The translations under genes were made by a program, and so were the position numbers. Shown piece after piece: positions 46,301-58,300 of a stretch of 64,000 nt of DNA. Positions within the stretch are counted from its first letter, which is position 1. Each line of letters starts with the position of its first letter. The notes under the pieces were generated by a model. The model did no database searches. It was not told where the DNA came from and saw nothing but the letters and a program-made list of their open reading frames with translations. Source of the DNA: Phocoena phocoena (taxonomy: Eukaryota; Chordata; Mammalia; Artiodactyla; Phocoenidae); the NCBI RefSeq assembly GCF_963924675.1, contig NC_089221.1, positions 8,801,851 to 8,865,850 of the forward strand. The letters run 5' to 3'.

Positions 46301-49300
46301 CCGCCATTTCCCCTTTGGTAACCATCATTACTCATATCTTTTATTTTTATTTTTATTTTATTTTCGGTACGCGGGCCTCTCACTGTTGTGGCCTCTCCCG
46401 TTGCGGAGCACAGGCTCCAGACGCGCAGGTTCAGCGGCTCCGCGGCATGTGGGATCTTCCCGGACCGGGGCATGAACCCGTGTCCCCTGCATCGGCAGGC
46501 GGACTCTCAACCACTGCGCCACCAGGGAAGCCCTACTCATATCTTTTAAGTTATTACCTGTGGCCCTGGATGATTTAGTGTTTTGTTTTCCTGGATATGT
46601 CATTTCTTTGATGGAGGTAAAGTCATGGGGGCAGCAGATGATGTGGCTTCAGCCGCCAGCCCCGGCTGACACGTGCCCAAGGGGAGTAAGTTTCACAGAA
46701 GGACCCTGCCTGGCACCCTGCCCCCCTCCAGCCAGAGCCCAGGTGTACACCCTCTCCTGACTTGTTGCCCCAAACTGTCTCTGTGCCCCAGCTTATTCCC
46801 AATTTAAGCAGTAATATTTGTGTCCCAGAAGGGAACAATTAAGGAAAAAAAATACTAAAAAAACCCAAAAAAAACCAGGCAGGAAAAGTGAAGGGTAGGG
46901 GGAGGTCCGCACCTGACTTAGCCAAACAGTGATTTCCCTGCTCCGGGTGCCTTAGAGCTGAATAGGTGCAGAGGTGCTTGAAATCAAGCCCCTCAAAAAG
47001 CAAGGCCAAGCCCCCCAACTGTCAAAGTGGCATGACGGACCATGACCTTGCACTCGGGTCATGCGGGGCCCCGACCTCCACATCCCCTGGCAGTCTCAGG
47101 ACTCTGATGGCGTTCGCTGGATAAGTGTAGCACCTGTTACCGGGGTCCTGAGATCGGGGCTGCCATTGTCCATGCGGTGCAGACAGAGAAACTGAGGCAC
47201 GGGTGGAGGTGAAGTCGGAGAGCTGAGTGGAGGAGCCGGGACAGGAGCTGGGCCAGGGCACCCAGCACTGTCCTCCCTCGTCACTGTCGCCCTCTGGGTT
47301 CATTGACAGAAGTACATGAATTCAGGGGCTGGTTGTGTGCTGGTGAGCCTTCAGAGATGTCTGTCGTTGTTATAGGTATTTTTCAGCTTTGTCAAGAGGA
47401 GATCCACTTCCTGTAAAAGACAGAATCGAAATGCCCATGGCCACTCAGAAAACAGACACAGGCCTGACTCAAGGACTCCTTAAAGTTTTGCACAAGCAGG
47501 TATAAGAGTTTGCTATCAGTCAGCTGAACTTGAGATAAAACGCCGCAGAAAGCTCCATGCAAGCCCTGCCTTCCCTGCAGTAAACCTTCAAGGTTTATTC
47601 AAAGAAGGAATCTTGGATTCAGGGCCTTTCTCTGGTTTAAAGAACCCAAGATAGCTATTCATGATTATATAGAAATATAAATTCTTTCAAATACTGAATT
47701 AAGATGCAAGAGGCTGCTAGACTAAGAAAAATATCTGAAACTATGAAATTTTAGACATGGGAGTTGCAAGATCCTTCTTGAAATACGTGTTTATAAAAAC
47801 TATGCTAACATGATAATACGCCACCTTCTTCATCTGAAAGACAGATTGCCCTCGGGCGTCTGGCTTCCAGCCCTCCTGAGAGCCCTCGAGACCCACCATC
47901 TCACTTGGAAAGTTCATAGAAAGTGTATTTTATCTGAATGATTGGGCTGTGTTGCTAAAAACAACATCAGTGGTATAACCCTGAGTTTTAAAGCGACTCG
48001 TCCCCATTATACATCTCGAAGTCCTGTGTTCCTTTTCGGGGTGCAGTGACCTCTGGAAACGAGATTTTCCCATTTCTAGTTTTTCTAGATTTTCCCATGT
48101 CTAGTTTAAGGGAAAACGAATAACCACTGCAAGGGGTAGTTTGGGAAAAGACATGCTAAAGTTGCTCAAACCTCTTTCATACAGAATATTGCTAGCAGAT
48201 CACAGGAGTTACCAATTTTCATGAAGTTGTCTAAAAGAGTAGAAGGAATAAATTGATTTTCAGTGTTGAGATTTATCCCATTTAACTGTTAGCATGTTTC
48301 AGGGTTGGATTTTATTTGATTTATTGGAGTTTTATTTGTATTGTGAAGTATTTCAGGCAGACAGTAGAGAATCATGTACGCCATGTCTGTGTGCCCATTT
48401 TATTAAGTCATAACTTTATGCCATGTTTGTTTCCCAGTCCTTTTTTCTCTTGAGAAGTAACTTGTTGCCAGTCTCTAGTTCCCAGCCCCCTTCTCTGCCT
48501 GTGCATCCCCTGTCCCCAGACACACACATCCCCCCCTCCCCTCCCCAGGGCTAATGGTGCAGTGAATTCAGAGTTCATCTTTGAAAGGGGATGGGTGCTC
48601 TGTTTAAGTCCTCAAGAGAGTTGTATTACTTCTTGGGGCTTTTAAACTTAACGTAGATTGTGTCATGCTGTGTTTTCTAAACAGTGTAGCCACAAGGAAT
48701 ATGTGGAATTAGCAGATCTTGAGCAGAAATGGAAAAATCTGTGCCTGCCAGTAGAAAAATTCAGAGCTCTTTTGCAGTTGGATCCTTGCGAAAACAAAAT
48801 CGAGGAGATAAAATTTTTAGCACTTGGATGCAGCATGCTTGGTGGGGTACGTACCTATAAATAGCATATTAATAATTCTGTGTGATCATAGGCCTGGCTT
48901 AAAAATAATTTAGGTGTTTCAGTAACTGAAGGAACACTTTCATTACTTTAGTAATCTCTTGTCTTAGAAAGCCATTTTTTTTTCAGATGTTTATTGAATT
49001 TTAGGCTTATAGTTACTTTAGTTTACAGAAGTTAAGTACTTATGAATGCCTCAATTTAAAACATGTTAACAGTAGACAAACCATATAGATACTGTTAAAA
49101 TGTGTTTAGTTTTTAGAAGAGAATGCATCAGTGACTTTTATTAAACTACATGTCACTTGGTAAATGATAATATGTTGCCCTCATCTGTGCAAAGAGGCAT
49201 AAAATTATTTTCTATTTTAGTTAAAATCTGTTATTAGTAACTAATACTGTAGATACCTTGCTGATGTTAAAAAGTATAACTCATACAACTTAGGAATGAA

Positions 49301-52300
49301 GACACAGGGAATTCCCTGGTGGTCCAGTGGTTAAGACTCCGTGCTTCCACTGCAGGGTGCATGGGTTTGATCCCTGGTTGGGGAGCTATGATCATCCCAC
49401 AAGCCAGGTGGCTCGGCCAAAAAAAAAAAAAAAGACGACGAAGAAGAAAAAGGAATGAAGACACAGATGTTCCTTAAGGGAGGTGGGTGTGGTAGGGAGG
49501 GGGTGGAAGTCTAGAATCTCTCTTTAGCCTTAGTATTTGAGTCACCCTGTGAGACACAGGGGTCAAGTGCAGGGAAAGTTACCACTTTAAGTTTGTGAAG
49601 AAAGGGGTTGAGAAAAGAGAGCTAGCTCCCTTTACTGCAGAGACGAGCAAAGTTTGCTACCCTCTCCCTTCAGTCTTTGGACCCCAGAGCACGTAACTGG
49701 CTAACTCTTAGTCCTCACTTCATGGGGTGCCCTCATCTCGGGTCCACGCATCAGCCTCCTTAATTCTGTTTTAACTTTTAAGAATTACTTTATGTAACAC
49801 TACCTCGCGTGACCACTAACACAACTAACTGCCTGCAACTAACCTCCACCCCATCCCCCTGCCGCCCACACCTGAAGCATCAGCTCCCCTGATCTCACGC
49901 TTCCCATTGATCCCATATGGACCCCAAGAAATACATCATTTAATTTTAGTTGGTTTTAACTTTATGTTGTTACTAATCTTCTGGAACTTTTTTTCATTCC
50001 CAAGTAGATTTCTCTTTATTCATCTGTATCATTACAGACGCCGTGGTTCATTCATCTCCTCTGCACTCTGTAAATATAGTGAAATTTACTGGTTCTGTTA
50101 GTGGTCCCAGTGAGAACCTCTGAAACCCCAGTGAAGCCGGGTGTTAGGCTGGTCGCTCCCTTTTGCTGTGTACCTGCCCACAGGCGGTGTTTCCGGTCAG
50201 CCATAGAGAGAGCGGTCAGCCCTGGGCTGGACACCTCAGACCAAGTTCCCTCCTCTAGGCTCAGAGGCCACCAGGGAGAATCCCAGCGGGGTTTCATTGG
50301 AGGAAATTTTTTAAAAAAATAAATATATTTATTTATTTTTGGCTGCATTGGGTCTTCGTTGCTGCGCGCGGGCTTTCTCTAGTTGCAGCGATCGGGGGCT
50401 ACTCTTCGTTGTGGTGCACGGGCTTCTCATGGCGGTGGCTTCTCTTGTTGCGGAGCATGGGCTCTAGGTGCGCGGGCTTCAGTAGTTGTGGCACGCAGAC
50501 TCAGTAGTTATGGCTCACGGGCTCAGTAGTTGTGACGCACGGGCTTAGTTGCTCTGCAGCATGTGGGACGTTCCCGGACCAGGGCTTGAACCCGTGTCCC
50601 CTGCACTGGCAGGCAGATTCTCAACCACTGTGCCACCAGGGAAGCCCTATTGGAGGAAATTTTTTGTTGCTTTGTTCATCTGGAACTCTGGAAGCAAGAT
50701 TTTAATAATATAAAATTAATAACTAATATTTGATTTTATGGTTTGCTCCTCTAAACTTAGTTGTGAAATTTAGATTTTTTTTTTTCTGTACCTGGGCCTC
50801 TCCCATTGCGGAGCACAGGCTCTGGACGCGCAGGCCCAGTGGCCATGGCTCACGGGCCCAGCCGCTCCGCGGCATGCGGGATCTTCCCGGACCGGGGCGT
50901 GAACCCACGTCCCCTGCATCGGCAGGTGGACTCCCAACCACTGCGCCACCAGGGAAGCCCCGAAATTTAGATTTTTATAATGATGAGAAATTACACTATT
51001 TCATATTTGGGGATCCATCTTTGTAATTTCTACCTCCCTAATCAGGAGAATCAGCCATTAGATTTCAAACCAAACCAAGCCTGTTTTGTAAGATAAGACC
51101 TCTTACTGTGTGTGAGGTGTGACACTAGATGGAGACATTTGTTAAGGATGGAGCTTCCTTTCTGAAGTGACTACTGAGGAAGGGACAGGGAAACAGCACA
51201 CACAGGCTTCTCTATTCTTCCTATAACGTGTCACTTATCCCCGTCAGCCAGCGTGGGACCCTGCCCTGTCCCCTGAGGAAGCCACCTCTGCCAGGAGTCT
51301 TTGCTGTTGGCCTTTGACTCTCTCCTGGTGCCAGTGGCCCCCTTCTCACTGTGGAAAGCGGGGAACCTTTCATACTTTCATATCCAGGTGAAGTTCGCAG
51401 CCTGAGGTGCCAGCTCTGCCCTGGCCTGCCCACCCCCTGTACCCCAAGTGCAGGGCTAACAGCCATGCTCTGGGTCCCCGGGGGCCAGGAGGAGCCAGGC
51501 CCAAGGCGACACTTGTTTTGTTGATGCACCGAGTGCCCGCATTGGCGGGGTAGCTTGGAGATGCCTCCGGAGCACGGTGCTGTGACCTCTGGGAGACGCT
51601 GCTTCATCTAGTTTGGCATCTTAGCATTTGTCTTTATGCTTCAAAAAGAAAACCTTCAAAAAGGAGCAGATGAAGAAGGGAGGTGAGGAGGAATCTTTCG
51701 TGGGTCACTGCTGTCCACCTCGTCACACACAGGACTGCTGTGAAATTGGACGCTGGTCGCTCTGCCTGGACGTGTCGTAGCGACTCCTGCTGCCCCGCCC
51801 ACTCCACGGCGTCTCACGGCTTGTGGCTCTTCAGTTGCTCTTCGGAGCCACTCTAGTCAGATGAACCGAGTTCTCTGCAAAGATTGGAACCTCAGATGTC
51901 TGAACCACATGCGTCGTTCACCCTTTGTTCCTCCCACGGATGTCTGTCAGTGTGGCTTTTTGTGGGCCTCACCGAGTGCCGAGCATCCCGACACCCCCTG
52001 CCCGTGGAGGGATGTCTGGTACGTCATCGAAGCCCTGAGCGCTGCTCTGGTTTTCACATCGAAGCTTCAGACGGGGTGGGGGAGCGTCGGGGGCTGGCCG
52101 TGTCTGTGGGCACCTCTCCCTTGCCGGGCGAAGCGAAAACAAGTCTGTGTTGTGATCTTCACCTTAGGTTTCTGCAGCCCCATCAGGGATCCTAAGCATT
52201 TAAGAGGTGGATCAACATTTGTCATCTGTTTTTTTAAGTATGGACATCTTTTTTGTAATGTAAAAACTTGTGGCCCAAGTCCCCATTGCACCCACACACG

Positions 52301-55300
52301 ACTGACAAAGCCCGTAATGACAAACTACCCACCTGCCTCTGGTTCGGGTTTGAAAAGCCTTTGCACGTCATTCACGAGAGCATCCCTCCGTGTGTACAGC
52401 TGCCAACATATGCGTGTGTCACGTAATTTCCCATCAGAACGTACTGCTTACGAACGGCCAGCATTTCTAGGGTTCTTACCAGGTGCGGGAATGTTCGGAG
52501 CCCTTTGTCTGTTTTCTCTTTAGTCCTCCCAGCAGCCCTTGGAGGAGAGTCCTGTTCTCCGAATCGCAGGGTGGCGAGCTGTGGGCAGAGGCTCGGCGCC
52601 GCAGGTGGAGGTGGTCGGGCAGGATTCGGACTCAGACCACGGGCTCTGGAGATGCCGCCACCGGTAGACGCGGGGGGTGGAGGGGCCCCTGAGGATACCC
52701 CTGTAGCCCAGGGAGTGCACCGCCCTCAGGTTGGGACACCGTGTCAGAGAGTAACATCTCCTAGGCCTTCCCACTGATACCGTTTTATATCCTCACGTGA
52801 TCCGCACCCCAGAAATCTTTGTGTCAGCCTCCCAACAGCTCTGGCTCTGGACCAGCTGCAGTCTGGTCGCTCTGCCCGCACGCACCACAGAGACTCCTGC
52901 TGCCCCATCCACTCCACGGCGTCCACTCCGCCTGTTGGGTCCGCTGTCTGTGACTCGTCGAGATGCCCTGTGCGCTGCAGGCAGCGCCTGGCTCGCTCCC
53001 GGCCGCTCTCCCCGGGGCCCCCCGTTCAGGGTCCCGCTGGGCCTCTCGAGTCCATTCTGAGACGCCCACCCCTGCGGCCAGTGCAGAGATGTGGCCCTGA
53101 CGTGAGTGCAGGCGTCCAGCCGCAGGCACGTTTAGGAACTGCCTCTGCTGGCCAAGCAGCTGATCGTGGGCCCCCGGGCTCACTGCCCCACAGGCTGAGC
53201 GTCTCCTCTGTGGGGAAGGGGGGTGGGGTTGGCGGATGCTGGGCCTGGTAGCCCCTCCGTCCCTTCAGCCTGATGGCCTGGCTTCACTCCAGCACCATGT
53301 CCGGCCAACTGGAGAATGTGTGTCTCCCTGCGGCACCGGCCATAAGCCCCAGGACCACGTTGTAAATTAGGAAAGCTGCGAGGATAAGGAAACAAAGGGT
53401 CGCAGGCTTTTTAGTTTTTGTTTTTAACATCTTGATTGGAGTATAATTGCTTTACATTTTTGTGTTAGTTTCTGCTGTATAACAAAGTGAATCAGCTATA
53501 CGTATACATGTATCACCATATATCCTTCATCTTACGTCTCCCTCCCACCCTCCCTATCCCACCCCTCTAGGTGGTCACAAAGCACCGAGGTGATCTCCCT
53601 GTGCTATGGGGCTGCTTCCCACTAGCTATCTATTTTACATTTGGTAGTGTGTATATGTCCACGCCACTCTCTCACTTTGTCCCAGTTTACCTTCCCCCTC
53701 CCCATACCCTCAAGTCCATTCTCTAGTAAGTCTACATCTTTTTTCCCGTTTTGCCCCTGGGTTCTTCAGAACCTTTTTGTTTGTTTGTTTTTTAGATTCC
53801 ATATATATGTGTTAGCATATGGTATTTGTTTTTCTCTTTCTGACTTACTTCACTCTGTATGACAGACTCTAGGTCCATCCACCTCGCTACAAATAACTCA
53901 ATTTCGTTTCTTTTATGGCTGAGTAGTATTCCATTGTATATATGTGCCACATCTTCTTTATCCATTCATCTGATGATGGACACTTAGGCTGCTTCCATGT
54001 CCTGGCTATTGTAAATAGAGCAGCAGTGAACATTTTGGTACATGACTCTTTTTGAATTATGGTTTTCTCAGGGTATATGCCCAATAGTGGGATTGCTGGG
54101 TCATATGGTAGTTCTATTTTTGTGTTTTTAAGGAACCTCCATACTGTTCTCCATAGTGGCTGTACCAATTCACATTCCCACCGACAGTGCAAGAGGGTTC
54201 CCTTTTCTCCACACCCTCTCCAGCATTTATTGTTTGTAGATTTTTTGATGATGGCCTTTCTGATTGGTGTGAGGTAGTCTTGGTTTGCATTTCTCTAATG
54301 ATTAGTGATGTTGAGTGTCCTTTCATGTGTTTCTTGGCAATCTGTATATCTTCTTTAGAAAAATGTCTATTTAGGTCTTCTACCCATTTTTGGATTGGGT
54401 TTTTTTTTTTTTTTTTTTTGATATTGAGCTCATGAGCTGCTTGTATATTTTGGAGATTAATCCTTTGTCAGTTGCTTCATTTGCAAATATTTTCTCCCAT
54501 TCTGAGGGCTGTCTTTTCATCTTGTTTATGGTTTCCTTTGCTGTGCAAAAGCTTTTAAGTTTCATTAGGTCCCATTTGTTTATTTTTGTTTTTATTTCCA
54601 TTTCTCTAGGAGGTGGGTCAAAAAGGATCTTGCTGTGATTTATGTCATATTGTTCTGCCTATGTTTTCCTCTGAGAGCTTTATAGTGTCTGGCCTTACAT
54701 TTAGGTGTTTAATCCATTTTGAGTTTATTTTTGTGTATGGTGTTAGGGAGTGTTCTAATTTCATTCTTTTACATGTAGCTGTCCAGTTTTCCCAGCACCA
54801 CTTATTGAAGAGGCTGTCTTTTCTCCATTGTATATTCTTGCCTCCTTTATCAAAGGTAAGGTGACCATATGTGTGTGGGTTTACCTCTGGGCTTTCTATC
54901 CTGTTCCATCCATCTATATTTCTGTTTCTGTGCCAGTACCATACTGTCTTGATTACTGTAGCTTTGTAGCATAGTTTGAAGTCAGGGAGCCTGATTCCTC
55001 CAGCTCTGTTTTTCTTTCTCACGATTGCTTTGGCTATTTGGGGTCTTTTGCGTTTCCATACAAGTTGTGAAATTTTTTGTTCTAGTTCTGTGAAAAATGC
55101 CAGTGGTAGTTTGATAGGGATTGCATTGAATCTGTAGATTGCTTTTGGTAGTAGAGTCATTTTCACAATGTTGATTCTTCCAATCCAAGAACATGGTATA
55201 TCTCTCCATCTGTTTGTATCATCTTTAATTTCTTTCATCAGTGTCTTATAGTTTTCTGCATCAGGTCTTTTGTCTTCCTAGGTATTTTATTCTTTCTGTT

Positions 55301-58300
55301 GCAGTGGTAAATGGGAGTGTTTCCTTAATTTCGCTTTCAGATTTTTCATCATTAGTGTATAGGAATGCAGGAGATTTCTGTCCATTAATCTTGTATCCTG
55401 CAACTTTACCAAATTCACTGATTAGCTCTAGTCGTTTTCTGGTAGTATCTTTAGGGTTCTCTATGTATAGTATCATGTCATCTGCAAACAGTGACAGCTT
55501 TACTTCTTCTTTTCCAATTTGGATTCCTTTTATTTCTTTTTCTTCTCTGATTGCCGTGGCTAAAACTTCCAAAACTATGTTGAATAAGGGTGGTGAGAGT
55601 GGGCAACCTTGTCTTGTTCCCGATCTTAGTGGAAATGGTTTCAGTTTTTCACCATTGAGAACGATGTTGGCCCTCGGTTTGTCATAAAAGGCCTTTATTA
55701 TGTTGAGGTAAGTTGCCTCTATGTTTCCTTTTTGGAGAGTTTTTATCATAAATGGGTGTTGAAAGCTTTTTTGCATCTATTGAGATGATCATATGGTTTT
55801 TCTCCTTCAATTTGTTAATATGGTGTATCACGTTGATTGATTTGCATATACTGAAGAACGCTTGCATTGCTGGGATAAACCCCACTTGATCATGGTGTAC
55901 GATCCTTTTAATGTGCTGCTGGATTCTGTTTGCTAGTATTTTATTGAGGATTTTTGCATCTATGTTCATCAGTGATATTGGCCTGTAGTTTTCTTTTTTT
56001 GTAACATCTTTGTCTGGTTTTGGTATCAGGGTGATGGTGGCCTCGTATAATGAGTTTGGGAGTGTCTCTCCCTCTGCTATATTTTGGAAGATTTTGAGAA
56101 GGATAGGTGTTAGCTCTTCTCTAAATGTTTGATAGAATTCTCCTGTGAAGCCATCTGGTCCTGGGCTTTTGTTTGTTGGAAGATTTTTAATCACAGTTTC
56201 AATTTCAATGCTTGTGATTAGTTTGTTTATATTTTCTATTTCTTCCTGGTTCAGTCTCGGAAGGTTGTGCTTTTCTAAGAATTTGTCCATTTCTTCCAGG
56301 TTGTCCATTTTATTGGCATAGAGTTGCTTGTGGTAACCTCTCATGATCCTTTGTATTTCTGCATCGTCAGTTGTTACTTCCCCTTTTTCATTTTAATTCT
56401 GTGTTGTAGGCTTTTAAAAACTGAGATTTGGAATCAGTGCTGCTGTGTGACCCTGAGCTCAGGCCACAGGGCAGGAGAGAGACCCCCCATGGTCCTGACT
56501 CTGTTCAAAGGGTCAGTCAGGATATTGTCCACATTGCTATTTTCCTGCAGCTAAAAGGGACGTGATGGGAGCTGTGAGGTGGCTCATGGTGTCGTCACGA
56601 GAGCAGCTGTAATTCTGAAACTGGAAAAACCCACGGAACTGGCGCTGGAGATGCTCAGGAGGCCGCAGCGCCCGTGTTTCTCGCGCGTCTCCGCTTGGAT
56701 TTGGGATCCGGCTCAGGCGTGCACGCCGGGCTGCTGACAAGTGCAGCCACCTCCTCCTGGACGAATTTCCAACCAGGGAATAATGGGCAGGCGGTTGGAG
56801 AAGGGGGCGCTGGCCAGGGAGGGGTCCGTCCCTGTGGCTGGTGAGCAAGTAGCCTGACAGCCCACAACCCTTGGAAGTGAGAAATCTGTTGTAGGAAACA
56901 AAGTCTCCAAACCAGGCAAGGTGCCTCATGAATCCTTTTGGGTGTAGAAATTGCTGCAAATCTTTTTGTCAGAAACGTCAACACTGGTAATGTCATCTCG
57001 CCCTTGCAGAGGGAAGTGATGCCAGAACACTTTGATGTGTTTTTTCCTTAAATAGCTCTTCCTCGGAAGCGCTGGAACGTCAGTCACCCAGCGCTCCTGT
57101 GCAGGCTCCTCACCAGCTACCTCCCCCCACCGCCCCAGGCCCCGCCCTCGCGACGACTGCCCTCCGCTGTGTGGGCTAAAACAGCAGCATCTAACGTAGC
57201 AGTGCGTCCCTGAGACGTTTCAAGCAAGGAGCCAGTAAAATACACAATTTTGTTTTCACCAAGTCCTCCCTCAGGACAGCCTGTCGGGGGCCCGGCGTGG
57301 GCAGTTTTCCTTGGAGAAATGAATGCCGTCATTTTTCTAACTAGAGCATCGTTCTGCCCGCAGAGTTGGGCTACTGTCAGGACTGTGCCATTGCCCCAAC
57401 CCCGCTCCAGTGCATTCTGTCTCAGCAGGGCTGTCGGTCGGGGTGGGGCATGGCTGGTAGCTTTGCAGACGCCCCGAGTCCCAGCTGATGGCGATGGGGG
57501 AGATGTGCTCCTATGGTCCAGCCGAATGCCTGGAACCCAGGCATGTGTAAGCCCTGTCACTCGCTCCCCGAGCCAGCCCAGGGACTGTTGGCAGTGGTGG
57601 AATGTGGTGGTCACGGCCAAGCTCAGGAGGTTGGCTGCCTGCGTCCCGTCCCAGCTGGCTTACCTGGGACAAGTTACTCAGCCTCTCTGGGCCCCCTTGG
57701 CCTCATCTCATGAGGTTACCGTAACGAGTAAATGAGATGCCAAGTCAGGCTCTCAGAGGGTCCCTGGGACGTGGAGGGTGCCAGCCATTCGCAACTTCTG
57801 TGCAAGAACCTCGTTTCAGTCCCCCTGCCTTTCCTCTCCTTCTGCCGGAAGCACAGGTGGTTTTTCTCTGATACTGACCATGAGAACCTGGTCCAGCTCC
57901 TGGCACTCGAAGAAGCAAGCTGCCGTGTTGTAAGAGGACCTCAGGGAGACCCCCGTGTCGGGAACTGCAGGCAGCCTTTCAGAGCTCAGGGGGGTCTCCG
58001 GTCAACAGCCAGCAAGGGTCCAGCCCCCTTCCAGTCCTACAGCCCCAGGGAGTGAGTTCTGCCCTTCCCTAAGGGCGGCTGCAAGTGGATCCCTCACCAG
58101 TCGAGCCTCTGGATGAGAACCAAATCCTTGCTGCCACCTGATTGGAGCCTCACAGAGGGCCCGGCAAAGCAGTGCCGAGGCTCCTGACCCGCAGAAACTG
58201 AGAGAGAATGAATGTGTTGTTTAAAATTTACACAGAGCTGGCTCCAGCCCTTTGCGTGTCCCTGAGGCCATGGGATGTATCTCCCCCACAGTCGCTGTTC

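Noticed and set aside
51861..52523. Plus-strand open frame of 220 codons
   Set aside because: Lies in a ROPN1L intron in GC-rich sequence and runs into a reverse MIR. No recognisable domain and no family resemblance.
54645..56344. Minus-strand frames with reverse-transcriptase similarity taken as a host gene
   Set aside because: They are the broken ORF2 of one L1 element.
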